DNA of 64,000 nucleotides from Blepharisma stoltei (taxonomy: Eukaryota > Ciliophora > Heterotrichea > Heterotrichida > Blepharismidae): positions 744,001 through 808,000 of the forward strand of contig CAJZBQ010000018.1 of assembly GCA_914767885.1 (NCBI GenBank), read 5' to 3'. The stretch's first letter is position 1; every line of letters begins with the position of its first letter. The translations under genes and the position numbers were made by a program. Below are positions 43,957-55,352 of this stretch, piece after piece. The notes beneath the pieces were generated by a model. That model made no database searches and was not told the DNA's origin. It saw nothing but the letters and a program-made list of their open reading frames with translations.

Positions 43957-45168
43957 ATGGACGTCCAACTCTTATCAGGACTGCTTCTCAAGCTCGAAAG
44001 CTACCCAGCTCTCAAGGCAAAAATAAAATCTCTCTACAACGAAACAGCCGAAAACAGCGCTCGAGTTGAAGAAGTCTATAATTCCTTGATCTCTCTAGTT
44101 GACTCAATTCCTCTGCCAGTCGCCAAAGTTCGGCCAGTCAAAGTCTATATGGCTGCCTGCATGGACATAATTCACTCAGGCCACTTCAACTGCATGAGAC
44201 AAGCCAAGAAGCTCGGCGATATTCTTGTCATTGGAGTCATTTCAGATGAGGAAATCAGACGATGCAAAGGGCCACCAGTGATGAACCAAGAAGAAAGGAG
44301 AATCATGGCTGAAGCTTGCAAATGGGCTGACGAAGTAATAGACGGGGTCGAATATTATGTGACTCCAGACATACTGGAGAGGGTTGGCTGTGATTATGTA
44401 GTCCATGGAGATGATTTGGCAATTAGAAAAGACACAGGGACTGACGCATATGCTGACGTCCGAGCTGCAGGGAAACTAAAGATCATTAAGAGGACTGAAG
44501 GGATTTCAACCACTGATATGGTTGGGAAAATGCTTTTAATGACTTCTAATGAGCTTGTAACATCACCTCCAACACAGATTTCGGCATCAACCAAAACTCA
44601 GTTTTTGTCAACTACAAGGAGAATCAACCAGTTTTCGACTCCCAAAACCCCAGCTCCCACTGATAGGATTGTATATATTGATGGTGCCTTTGACCTTTTG
44701 CATCGTGGACATGTGGAAACAATAAAGCGAGCCAGGGAGTTCGGCGACTATTTAATTGTAGGAGTTCACGATGACAGGACAGTAAATTCTATCAAAGGGC
44801 TTAACTACCCTATAATGAACTTACACGAGAGAACACTCAATCTTTTAGCTCTCAAATACGTCGACGATGTGATTATGGGAGCTCCTTGGGAAATCACTGA
44901 AGACATGATAAAGACCTTAAACATCCAGGTGGTCGTTCAAGGGACCAATCATAAAGACTCAATGGTATCCACTCCTCACGAAGACCCTTACACAGTCCCT
45001 AAAAGGCTTGGAATCTACCAAGAAATTGACAGCGTCTGCAACATCAATGCTGAAGACATCGTCGACAGAATTGTAGCCCACCGTCTTCAATACACAAAGA
45101 GAAACGAAAGAATGACCGCAAACCAGCAGCAGTACTACGAGAACAAGCAATTCGTCCCAGAAATTTAG
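43957..45168 (+). CDS. PCYT2: Ethanolamine-phosphate cytidylyltransferase
   Basis: 403 residues, uninterrupted. Two tandem cytidylyltransferase domains, each with its HxGH motif: CMDIIHSGHFNCMRQAKKLG (about residues 69-88) and GAFDLLHRGHVETIKRAREF (about 243-262). The signature RTEGISTTDMV closes the first domain. It makes CDP-ethanolamine from CTP and phosphoethanolamine, the rate-limiting step of the Kennedy pathway for phosphatidylethanolamine, in the cytosol or at the ER. The doubled domain distinguishes it from choline-phosphate cytidylyltransferase. Stop is TAG. It ends 47 bp before the strumpellin start. Confidence 0.95.
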   Translation: MDVQLLSGLLLKLESYPALKAKIKSLYNETAENSARVEEVYNSLISLVDSIPLPVAKVRPVKVYMAACMDIIHSGHFNCMRQAKKLGDILVIGVISDEEIRRCKGPPVMNQEERRIMAEACKWADEVIDGVEYYVTPDILERVGCDYVVHGDDLAIRKDTGTDAYADVRAAGKLKIIKRTEGISTTDMVGKMLLMTSNELVTSPPTQISASTKTQFLSTTRRINQFSTPKTPAPTDRIVYIDGAFDLLHRGHVETIKRAREFGDYLIVGVHDDRTVNSIKGLNYPIMNLHERTLNLLALKYVDDVIMGAPWEITEDMIKTLNIQVVVQGTNHKDSMVSTPHEDPYTVPKRLGIYQEIDSVCNINAEDIVDRIVAHRLQYTKRNERMTANQQQYYENKQFVPEI

Positions 45169-45215
45169 CTAGCTTAACTTAACTCAAATGGAGTAATAAT
45201 TATTGGCGAAATAAG

Positions 45216-48200
45216 ATGGACTTCCTCAGCCCAGACAACTATTGTGGCCAAACCTTGCTCAGGCTGGTATCACGAGGTAGTGCGATCATCACAGAACTTC
45301 TTAGACTAAGCGACTATATCCCCCCAGCCTTCTGAAACAAGCCTCCACCTGAAGCCCAGGTTTATGCTCCGATAATATCCGATTTCGAGTACTTCAAGAA
45401 CCTTGACGCATACGAGCAGAAAATAAATGACAACCAAGAATATTTCGAGCTGGACGAGAACTTTAGAGAGTCCAACATAAAGATCCTGGAAAGGTTTTAC
45501 ACGCTTTTTGAAAGCATTTACAAGTATCACAAAGATTTATCGTTTTTCTTGAAAGAGCTCACTGATAATGTCTACATTCATTATACCCCTGAGATCATTC
45601 TGGAGAACTCGGAAGGCAAAAAACTGCTGGTTGAAGCGGTCTATTTGATGGGAGTCATGCTGATGCTGCTAGATTTCAAGATACAAGGGAGTATTAGGGA
45701 AAGGATGCTGGTCAGCTATTATAGATATAAAGGACACTCAATTATTCAGAATATTGATGAAGTTTGCTCAATGCATAAAATGGCGACCTAACCGCTCCTG
45801 ACCTCTTAACGCAATTTTCTCGATCTTATGGCCAAGGCGGACTGAGAGAAGCCAGTCGAAATTCAGGTCTGATATGCGATTATGCATATCTGAATAGGTT
45901 TTGACTTAGTTTCTGTGTTTGAAAGGAGTAATTTAGAACTTTCCTCTAGGAATTAAGGTGAACTAACTACTTCCCAATGTCAGGGTTGCGCCTAAACCCA
46001 GAGATTAAGTCGTTTTACTGTGCCTATAAGGGCAGGCTGCAGTATTCGTTAGATCTATGTTTTCTCCCCGGATTACCAACCAATCTATTAATTAAGATTA
46101 AGATGAAGTTTGTTCATTGTGTAGAAATACTGGATTTATCCCTGGCAAAAATGTGGTGCCTGAGAAAAGGCCTCCGAATTATCCTGAAGATTTCTTTAAC
46201 AGGTGCACGCTGCCAATGGATGTGATAGAGTTGTGTATTGGGCATCTAAAAGATGATGACTTTTATAATCAAGTTGCTGTTTATCCCTCTCCTGAGCATA
46301 GGCCGATAGCGCTTTCCCATCAAGCTGCAATTTTGATCATTATTCTTTACTTTAACCCTACTTATTTAGAAACTGAGCAGAACAAAATGAGAGAAATAAT
46401 CGACAAATTCTTCCCTGATAACTGGGTAGTAGCTTACTATTTAGGCTTCACTGTAGATCTAGCTGAGCAATGGGCTCCTTACAAAGCAGCGAAAAGTGCT
46501 CTTCTGCAGTACACTTTGAACGAAGAAAGTGTGATAAGCACCAAAAACAAGCATATCCAAAACCTCAAAATCCTCAACAAGCAAGTAAACCATTACTTAA
46601 AAGAAGGAGTTTTGACTGAAGAATACATTCTTTCTCACTCGTCTAAACTTATGCATTGCATGAGAGACTGTAATGTTACCCTAAAATGGCTTCTTTTATC
46701 AAGATTAAGTGCAGTCAAAAGAGTACTAGAAGTAGTTACAGCTGATCTCAGTATGGAAGCACTATTGGAGCTTTTGATGAATGTGGCACAGTTTGAAAGA
46801 AATTTGAAAGCAAAGCTAGAGGTGATGCTGGAAAAGAAAGAAACCACTTGGCAAGAGGACAAAATGCAGGCTGCCGTAAGGATGAATGAGCTTGCTGAGT
46901 ATTTTTCAGGGACAAAACCACTCAGTAGAGGAGTGCAAAAGAATGAAGGGTATATGCAGTGGTTCCAACAAATGGAACAACAAATCAACTCACTTAACCT
47001 AGGTGACGAAAAAGGCTCATCAAGGAAAATCCAGCAACTGACTCAAGCTCTTGAAGATGTAGAGCAATACCACCAAATTGAAGGAAACTTGCAAATCAAG
47101 GTATTTTTGAATGAGACCAGGCAGTATTTAAGACACATGTCATACACTGTTAACCTTCAGCAAGACATTTTGCAGAGAATTGCCAGAATCACTGACTTTT
47201 CCTATGCTTGGCTTTGTATGGATGACTTTTTAGACCTCATGCAAGAAAAAATAAGGAGAGAGCCTGTCAGTGTAAGACTCCTTGAGTCCACAATTTTAAA
47301 GCTTTCTTCAATTATGGACATTCCTCTGCTACGCATCATTGAGTCAGACTCTCCTGACCTTGAATCCGTATCAGAATATTACTCAAAAGAGCTTGTAAAA
47401 TACGTTAGGAGGGTGCTGCAGGTCATCCCACACGCTGTTTTCATGCTTCTCGACGAAGTTGCTGAACTCCAAAGCTCCAGCTTCAAAGAAATCCCAGAAA
47501 AGCTAAAGCGAGACGCCATAAAAGACTATGCCTGTCTTGAAGAGCGGCACAGACTAGCAGCGCTGACTCACGAGATTTCTGTTTTCACCAAAGGAATTCT
47601 GATTATGGAAAAAACCTTTGTCGGGCTTATTGAAGTGGACCCTAAAAAGCTGCTTGAAGACGGTATCAGAAAAGAGCTAGTCAACAAAATTTCGAATATT
47701 CTTCATAAGTACCTAAACTTCAAGGATGGGACCTTGGAAGATTTTATAAGGAGAATTGACGAATTAGGTGCAAAATTGACAAGCTTTAAGCAGGCTTTTG
47801 AGTATATACAGGACTTTATTGGGCTTTATGGGCTTAAAATATGGCAGGAAGAAATGACAAGAGTGATTGGGTTTAATATTGACTTGGAAGCCTCCACTTT
47901 TCTTCCTATGCAGCAAGCCTTGGACACTTACCAGTCTGCAAATGTACCAATCCCCAAGCTTCCTTGCGAGGATCCCAATTCACTTACCTTTATGGGCATT
48001 CTACTCAGAGAGTTGCTTAAATTGTGCGATATAAGGAAAAATGTGTATATTGAGTGGATGCACGGGTGGTATGATTTCCAAGGAAAAGAAGTAATTGGGC
48101 TTGATATCATGTCAAGGCTTCACAGATCTCTTGGAATTCATGGACTTTCTGGCATCGACAAGCTTCTCTGCTGTACCATTGTGCAAAACTTAAAATTATT

Positions 48201-48975
48201 CGTCAAAAAATGCAAAAGCTCTATAGACGCTGGCAACATTAACAACCTCTGGAGAGAGCTTCAGCCAATGTCCTGTGTTCCAGAACGAGGCAAACAGCTA
48301 TACCAAAGCGTTTTTTTGCATATGAAAAATATGTCAAATGAGCTTAACATGATCATTCTGAGAATCGGACAAATGAATCTTCTCAGAAGACTTATAGCAT
48401 ATGAAATCAATTTCCGAGGAAGAATCGATTCTCCTCTGCTGTGGAGTGCCTTGATGACTGTAAATCAGTCTGTCGTCAATGATGTCAAGTCAATCCCAGA
48501 GTTCCCAGCTAAAGATGACAAGCTAATAGGTCAGCTTGAGCCTTTCCTGAATCAAATGGGCTTTTTATCTGCTTTTGAAAAGATATTTTTGAAGCCAGGA
48601 ATTATTATAGAAAAATTCCCATTGATAATGGCTTTATATACAATTTACCAGATGTCGACTGTTCACTATGAAAAGAAAATAGGAGGACTTATAAGGAATA
48701 AGCAAGAAATTATTGATGGAGTCCCGTTCACTGCTGGAATTTTAACGATTTTCAGACAGTTCCATAGGGACCACTTCAGCTGCTATTTAGGCTACATTGG
48801 ACAATTTGTAAGCACCGGCGTCGCGCTTGCCAGAGACAAAAAGACTCAAGAAACGCCTGCCGAACTGACGAATATTTTAGTGTTTATTGAAGAATTAAGA
48901 AAACTTGCAGGGCTGCCGAGGCAGTATGCTGAGAATTTCCTGCCAAGCTATATTTTGGACCGACTTTTAACTTAA
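45216..48975 (+). CDS. WASHC5: WASH complex subunit strumpellin, split by one insert
   Basis: ATG at 45216 ([20 protein letters not shown], matching the strumpellin N-terminus). Removing 346 bp (45756-46101 by duplication, equivalently 45778-46123) gives 1,137 residues; human strumpellin is about 1,159. Conserved blocks: [53 protein letters not shown] codes Trp in YIPPAFWNKPPPE. Strumpellin is a scaffold of the WASH complex, which activates Arp2/3 on endosomes. The stop is 6 bp from the convergent NSUN2 stop. Confidence 0.95.
45756..46101 (+). mobile_element. Retroposon-like insert in strumpellin
   Basis: 346 bp. Left GATGAAGTTTGCTCAATG (45756) is repeated as GATGAAGTTTGTTCATTG (46102). The head GCATAAAATGGCGAC and the tail TCTATTAATTAAGATTAAG match other inserts of this class. 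TA-to-TA removal (45776 to 46122) and duplication collapse both restore IDEVCS then RNTGF in frame. Confidence 0.8.
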
Positions 48976-48981
48976 TGATGG

Positions 48982-50799
48982 TTATTCTAAAATTGTGTAT
49001 CTGATTTTTAAGCTTTCTATATGCTCTTTAGGGATCATTGACGTCAGTTTGGTGCTTGAAAGCTTTAAAATGACTACGTCTTCAGAGATTTCTGAGAAAT
49101 TAATGACGTAGTAGCCTAGATCTGTGAAGAAGCTGCTGCATTCTTTATCATTGATATTCTCAATAAGAACACTTCCGTTATTTATCAACTGTTTTAAGGC
49201 TTGGGTGTCTCTACAGGAAACTTTTCGCTTATTTATGTTTTTAGAAATAAAAGGCAGAGCATCTTGCATAGGCCTGTAAATGCAACTGGACGAAGACTCT
49301 TTTTCTCTGTTTTTTGTGAATGCTTGAACACCGATGTTAAAAATGGAAAGTTTTCTTTCTGGGTCATTTTCTAAAAGGCTTTTAACATATGAAGAAGCAT
49401 AAAAAATATTTTTGCAGCTTTCATTTGTGTAGAATAAAGAGCCTTCTTGGGAATTTTCAAAGCCATAGCAGTCTTTTATTAGTAGGTAAGCTTCACTACT
49501 TTCTGGGAGTTCTTTGAAAACTACTGCTTCCCTATTGTCATTTTTGTGTTTTTTTGGTGCTTTGGTTTCTTCATTGTCAATTTTCATTGTGTCAGCTTCA
49601 CAAACTTCAGTGGGAATTTCAGCAGATTTGTAGAGCAAAGCAATATAGAATCCTCCTGTGTTTTGGTCATTTGGCATAATTCTTATTGTGTTTTCAATAT
49701 CAGCAGGCACGTTAATAGGGAACATTTCTTCAGTTATATATTTTGTGGTTTCAGGGATTTCTTGGTAACTTTTGTACTCTTCAAATATTTTTTGCTCTCT
49801 TTTTCTGTGCCCTCCCAGCATTTTCCAGCTCCTCAAGCCTTTCCTTATAATAAACCCAGGACAAATTTCAGCCATTTTTTCATGCAAATTCATAATTTTC
49901 AGACTATCCCCAAATTTTCTAAAAATTCCAGCAACAACTGCTTCATTTTCAATAGGATTAAGTGAGCACGTTGAATAGCAAACAAACCCTCCCACTTTGC
50001 ATAGCTGAAGAGCTCTAGTCAATATTTCGCTTTGCAAGCCAAACATTGAGTGTCCGTCTTTTATGTTCCAATTTTTCCACCTCTGTGGCATTTTTCTAAT
50101 AGCCCCATCCCCTGTACAAGGCACGTCACAAAGCACGCGGTCAAATTGAAAAGCTAAGCCAGCATTTTGAATATTTGGCAGATTTTGTGCAGGATGGTTG
50201 ACGACCACCATACAGCTGGTATTGCTTCTATGAAGCTGATGAATAAGCATGTATGCTCTGTCTTTATCAATTTCATTAGCCACCACAAGCCCTTTCCCAT
50301 TTATAAGCTCAATGATTTGGGCTGTTTTGGACCCTGGGGCTGCACATATGTCGAGAACAGTTTGGCCTTGTTGGAGATTAAGTACTAGAGGAGGGATCAT
50401 GGAAACTAGCTCTTGTCTTGTGATAAGGCCACTGTCATTGGCTTTAAGCAAATATGAATGGAAAGATTTGACGGATTCCACCTTTCTCAGCTCAGTTCGA
50501 TTGCTATTTGCTTCGTAGGCGAGAAGGCCTGGATATCAAGGAATTTGTCTGACTTGGAAAACTTCTGTATTGAAATCTGGAGAGTTTAGCTTGTCTATAA
50601 GCGCTTGGTAGTTTTTTTGGGTTGGGTTTATGCGAAATGTGACAGGTAATGGCGTTTTTATGATTGTTCAAAAGTCCTGGAAATCAGCTTCACTTATGCT
50701 GAGTTGGTTTCAGTAGAATTCTCTTAAAATAGAATTTTCTTTTGTGTCGCGATTTTCTGTTTTTTGCTTCTTCTTAGGAAGAGATGGGTCTTGTTCCAT
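48982..50799 (-). CDS. NSUN2: tRNA (cytosine-5) methyltransferase, NSUN2-like
   Basis: 605 residues from ATG at 50799; three TGA codons near the N-terminus are Trp (FYWNQLS, FQDFWTI, IPWYPGL). S-adenosylmethionine-binding block VLDICAAPGSKTAQI, the first Cys in RVLCDVPCTGDG and the catalytic Cys in CYSTCSLNPIENEAVV are present. The N-terminal VTFRIN block and length favour NSUN2 (tRNA positions 34 and 48-50) over the shorter NSUN paralogues. Nuclear or nucleolar in other eukaryotes. No insert. Its 3' end abuts the strumpellin stop with 6 bp between, so the two transcripts probably overlap. Confidence 0.92.
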
Positions 50800-51228
50800 T
50801 TATATCTGATGCTTTAGCACTAAAATCGATTAGTGATGTTGAAGAATTTATAGATTTATATAATGAATTAGATATTATTTATATTAGTAAATCAAGCTTA
50901 AATTTGCATATGACTATAATTGTCTTTTTATAGATTAAATCCTTGAAACTAAAATATTGCGCTCAATTCTAAATTTAACTCTTATGTTCCATGATATAAA
51001 TTATAATATATCCATTTCCAATAAAATGACTATTCTAATTATTATAAAAATAGTAGTCGTTAGCAATCATAGTTCATTAAAAATAGATATAACCATCTAT
51101 TCCTCATTAATCTTCTAAATTATTTTATTTTTTTAAAGAACTTTGCCAGGCTCATTATTTCTCAAAAACTTATCCCCTGAGCTTTTCATTTTTTTATATC
51201 TCTCTCAATAACATCAGATATTTATAAA
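50800..51228. other. Divergent promoter region, NSUN2 and WDR44-like
   Basis: About 430 bp of AT-rich DNA between two start codons. No inverted repeat, target duplication or open frame recognised. Confidence 0.4.
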
Positions 51229-52887
51229 ATGAATGTTGAAAGTTCACACAAAATCACACAAAATTCTGAATTTTTTGACGCTTTTGAAAACATAGATGAC
51301 CTTCTCGATCCATCGGAATCTGCATCAGTCTGCATGGTTTCGAAAAAACCTCCAAAAGAAAAGAGTTCTTCCAATTCCTTTGACATCTACACAAGGCAAG
51401 AGACTCAGTCCACCTATTACACCAGCCACCGGTCATCAGGTCGAGCTGCGGACCTGAAATTGCCCCCATCTCTCCCTCTTTACAAAAAGAGCACAAAGCC
51501 TCTATACGCTAGAAATTTCACAAATATTTGTCTGGCTCAAGAAATCGATCTAATACAGACTGCTGAAAGTAAGCACTGAATTTTTAAATTTTCGCCTGAC
51601 TGCAAAGCCTTGGCTGTAGCAGGAGGGTCTGGGGTTATATGTGTGTATGAAATATTCCCATGCGGTTCAAATGCGTCTCAACTGATAGCGAGTGTGCCTA
51701 GCGTTATAATGGCAGAGCATGTAGAGGCGATAACAGAAATCAATTGAAACTCTAATGGGTTACTTATAAGTTCTTCGTTAGATGGCACAGTCAAGATTTG
51801 GAATAAATACACAGAGCACTCTTTATGCACCTTAGAGTGCTCGAAGCGTGCTTATTCTGCATGCTTCCACCCTATCTATCCTGATTATTTTGCAGTAGCA
51901 AGCCATGATAATTTACTTACTCCCCCTCTGAGCGAAAAAAAAAATTTGTTCGATCACAGAGAGGGAGTTATTTTTTTTTAAAAATTATATATAAATTTTA
52001 TAGTAAATCTTTTTTCCGAAATTTATAAAAAATTCCAATTCGTATAAATTGAGAAGAAAAAATTATTTAATTTGCGAAATTTATGCTTTAAATTGCAAAC
52101 TGTTTAAAATTTAAAGAGAATTAGCTACAGATTTCATTATACTAATCATCACTTATATTAAAAAAATTTTTAATCGCTCACAGAGGGAGGCTCCGGGAAA
52201 AAAAAGGTTTTTCCCATGGTATCGTTCGCCCACGATGGGGGAGTTAGAGTTATGAAATACCCAGAACTTACTAGTGAAGGCTTTTACCATGTCTCACAAA
52301 AAGTAATGTCCCTCTGCTATTCAAAAAATGGAAATTTCTTAGCTGCTGGGCTGGAAAGAGGAGAGGTTTTGATTTATGAGTCTAAAATTGACTGCAAGCT
52401 GAGGCTCAAATATAAGCTAAAATGTAAAAATCGATTTGGGCTGAAGGTTTTAGGAAGAAAAGTGGTAGGCTTGCAGTTCATGGACGACGATTATATATTA
52501 GCAACTACCAATGATTCGAGAATCAGATTATTTAGGTTCAAAGAAAGCTTGATGGTGCAGAAGTATAAAGGAAATTTAAATTCAAAGTGTCCGATAAGGG
52601 CTGATTTATCCTATGATAAAAAGTTTCTTATTTCTGGGTCAGAGAATGGGCTGTTTTATATCTGGAATTCGTTAAGAGCCTTTGAGAAATCTCTAGGGAA
52701 AAACGGAGAGTTCGAAAGCTACGATGCGCGAGGGGTGAAAAAGCCGGAATTTTCATGCTTTGCTCCTGAAAAGATCGTAAAAGCAGTCAAATCAAAATAC
52801 AAAGCAGAAACAGGCCAAAAAGTGAAATACGTGATATTATCAGCTGGCTCACAGTCTAATTTAAGGGTGTTTTACAGCCTAGAGTAA
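51229..52887 (+). CDS. WDR44: WDR44-like WD40-repeat protein, split by a MITE
   Basis: Removing 327 bp (51917-52243) gives 441 residues. TGA codons at KHWIFKFSPD and EINWNSNG are Trp. WD blades: IFKFSPDCKALAVAGGSG, LLISSSLDGTVKIWN, ACFHPIYPDYFAVASHDN, NFLAAGLERGEVLIYE, FLISGSENGLFYIWN. The long insertion in the sixth blade region and the SGSENG-YIW motif match WDR44 (rabphilin-11), a Rab11 effector in recycling-endosome traffic. The N-terminal 120 residues are disordered. Call is by blade pattern; another WD40 protein is possible. Confidence 0.7.
51920..52243. mobile_element. Family-1 MITE in WDR44-like gene (TTA duplication)
   Basis: 324 bp flanked by TTA at 51917-51919 and 52244-52246. Left hairpin CTCCCCCTCTGAGCG with inverted copy TTCGATCACAGAGAGGGAG; right direct copies ending TCGCCCACGATGGGGGAG. 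Removal joins ASHDNLL to RVMKYPEL in frame. Confidence 0.88.
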
Positions 52888-53004
52888 GCATTCCTGTATT
52901 ATTTTAATAACTCATAATGCAAATTTTCTTTGCTTCTCTTTACCTCATTTCATTCAGATTAATATGGAAAATCCCATTCGAAAGTCCAACAATTTTATTA
53001 ATTT

Positions 53005-53679
53005 ATGAAACCCAAAGTAATCAAGGCTCCAAAATTCAAGAAAAGTGTCCTAGAGCCGTCTCCCAATCTGACCCCAAGTTTGCCTTTTATGTTTCCAGTC
53101 AGTACGCAAGAAGATGAATGCTCGACCACTAGCTCATCAGATCTAAAATCAAGCGGAGAAAGGAGCGAGACTTTAGAAAAGAACACAACTCAGACCAGCT
53201 TTAATAAAGAGCTAGCCAAAATAAAGCCAAGTTTAAAAGGAATAATGGACAGAAATCCTATAAAAAATAAACGACAGAGGAATCGATCTCCTGAAGTTAA
53301 TGTTTTGGCTGAAGGCTGTGGATTGCCATATCAAAGAAGAGCACGAAGTTCTTCGCCTCCAAGAGAATCTTTAAAAGTCTTCGAGAGAAAGAACTTTTTG
53401 CCTTTCGCAGTGAGGAAGCCAGTAATCCCAATTGTAAATAGAAGATATAAAGATGAGTTTTCTGGGATTTGCCCTGAAGAAAGTCTGCATAAGAAGCTAG
53501 AAGAAGACGAGGACGAAGATTTAAAAGCAATCAAAGAAAACTATTGAAAATTACTAGAAGCTGCGCCAAGGCCAGAGATGCAGAAATGCATTGCTGAGGA
53601 GTGGGATGAAGAAGACGAGCTTGACAATATAGAAAACCTTATCAGTGGGAATAGGAAAAAACTTCTTGGATTGTATTAG
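53005..53679 (+). CDS. Unrecognised, mostly disordered protein
   Basis: 224 residues when the TGA at 53545 is read as Trp. Basic and Ser/Pro-rich N-terminus (RRARSSSPPRESLKVF), then an acidic patch (EEDEDEDLKAI) and an acidic tail (EEWDEEDELDNIENL). No domain recognised. The ATG at 53005 is preceded by AT-rich sequence; the gene ends with TAG and lies about 100 bp from the convergent CCDC34-like gene. Confidence 0.6.
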
Positions 53680-53781
53680 ATGCTTAATAATAAATATTGA
53701 TACATTCATTTTATCAGAAATCTTATCCTTTTTTATGGCATATCTTACTGACTATTAAAAAAGCAGAGATAAATAAACGTT

Positions 53782-55038
53782 TTATGGTCTATCTATTTCA
53801 TCTTCCTCGTAGCTGCTTTCTTCGAATTCTGACTCGCTTTCTTCAGGCTCGTTTTGGTATGTATCTACTACGTGAGGAGATCGTCGAATTGACGACAAAT
53901 CTTCAAAAGTATGGTTGTCATCAACTCTGTGCACGTTTCGCCCTGGCTGGAGGTTGCCATGTCTTGGAGGTTTTTGTGAAGAAATTACTGGAGAACTTTC
54001 TTCTTCCTCTTCGTCGGTATACTGGGAATACTCTACGTCTTGCTCGCTTATGCTTTGGCTGTAGCCTTCGTAGCTGTGCTGAATGGCTGGGATTTTCTTT
54101 TTATTTGGGGAATAAGCGAGCATGATAGGTTTTTTTATTTTCGGCTCTGAGTACATTTCGTGGGTGCTCGAGTCTGCTTTATTCAGCTTGTTTATCAGCC
54201 ATTCTTGATAAGCCAGTTCTGCCCTAATCCTGTCCTCTTCTTTTTTTCTCTCAATTTCTCTTTCCATGGCTTCTTTAGCCTTTTTTTCTTTTCTTTCTTT
54301 TTTTTTCTGCTCTTTTAGTTTTATTAAATTTTCTCGTAGCCATTCTTTGTAATGGGCACTGGCTTCCTCTCTTTTTTTGTTTTTATCATTTTCAATTGCT
54401 TTTTCCTGTAATTTTTTTTCTCTTTTTTTCTGTTTTTCTTCTTTTCGCTTCGCTCTTGCCCAGTCTCTGTAAACTTTGGATTTTTCAGCTTCTAGTGAGA
54501 TTTTATCATTGATTTCTCTGATTTGTTGTTCTTTTTCTATGCTGAGGGCTTCTGAGATAAGTCTTTTCTTAAGTCGGTCTTCTGCATCTTTTTTCCGTTT
54601 TCAGTCATCATAGGTGATTTCTTTATTTGCGCTTTGATTTTCGGCTGCTTCAAGCCTTTCTAATAGCATTTGGTTTTTTACGGCTTCTATTTCTTCACGG
54701 TCTTTGGAGTTTTCTTTTAAGGAAATTTTTTTAAGCTCCATTTCGACAGCAATTAATTGGGAATGGTCGTAGCCAAAAAGCCCTTGTTGCATTCTTTGAC
54801 GGACAGCTTTATCAATAGCATATTCTGTAGTATCAGAAAGCAGCTTCGGCTCTTTTTCTTGTAACGATAAGTGCTCTTTAAGGGCCCTGAGATACTCTAG
54901 TGACGCTAATTTTTGAATTGGCTGAGTGGCTTTAACTGAATCCTGAATTACTATTACAACTTTGCAAACTATGTTTTCTATTTTTACATTGTGCCTTTTT
55001 TCGCTTCTGTGTTAGAATTACCCTTCAATTAAGCCCAT
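53782..55038 (-). CDS. CCDC34-like coiled-coil protein with one 15-nt intron
   Basis: ATG at 55038 followed by MGLIEG, a 15-nt intron, then a continuous frame of 413 residues through one TGA (Trp, TYDDWKRKKDAEDR). The middle is a long Lys/Glu coiled coil containing repeated YRDWARAKRKEEK, HYKEWLRENLIK and AYQEWLINKLNK units. This W-x3-K repeat with flanking charged helices is the mark of the CCDC34 (DUF4207) family, linked to centrioles and sperm flagella. The acidic C-terminus is disordered. Confidence 0.65.
55007..55021 (-). other. 15-nt spliceosomal intron
   Basis: On the minus strand GTAATTCTAACACAG lies between GAA GG and A AGC GAA. Without removal the frame ends at TAA; with removal it continues for over 400 codons. 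It supports the ATG at 55038 as the start. Confidence 0.8.
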
Positions 55039-55071
55039 TATGTGATTTTAAAAATTATTCAAATTTTTATT

Positions 55072-55336
55072 AAATATTTGACACAATTTAAGACCTGGTA
55101 AGGGGCAGTTCCCTTATCCGGCATAGAGAAGGAAACCTTGATTTCTGAGAGTCTGAGTCAACAGAGACTATCCAGAGGTGTGGGATCATACAAAAAGAGG
55201 ATTCTGTGGAGCTGGAGGTGATTGAAGTTCTAACAGTCATGCAACTCTCAGCTTCGTTGATCAAAGCTGAGGTCGTTCTCTATCAACATCCCAGGGAAAA
55301 TCAAGAATTAGTTAATTTAAGCAATCTTATCAATCA
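55072..55336. mobile_element. 265-bp retroposon-like insert between two divergent start codons
   Basis: AAATATTTGA occurs at 55072 and 55337, flanking GC-richer DNA with no open frame. It lies between the CCDC34-like start (55038) and the CDPK start (55353). Without it the start codons would be 49 bp apart, like other divergent pairs here. Confidence 0.55.
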
Positions 55337-55352
55337 AAATATTTGAAAACAA

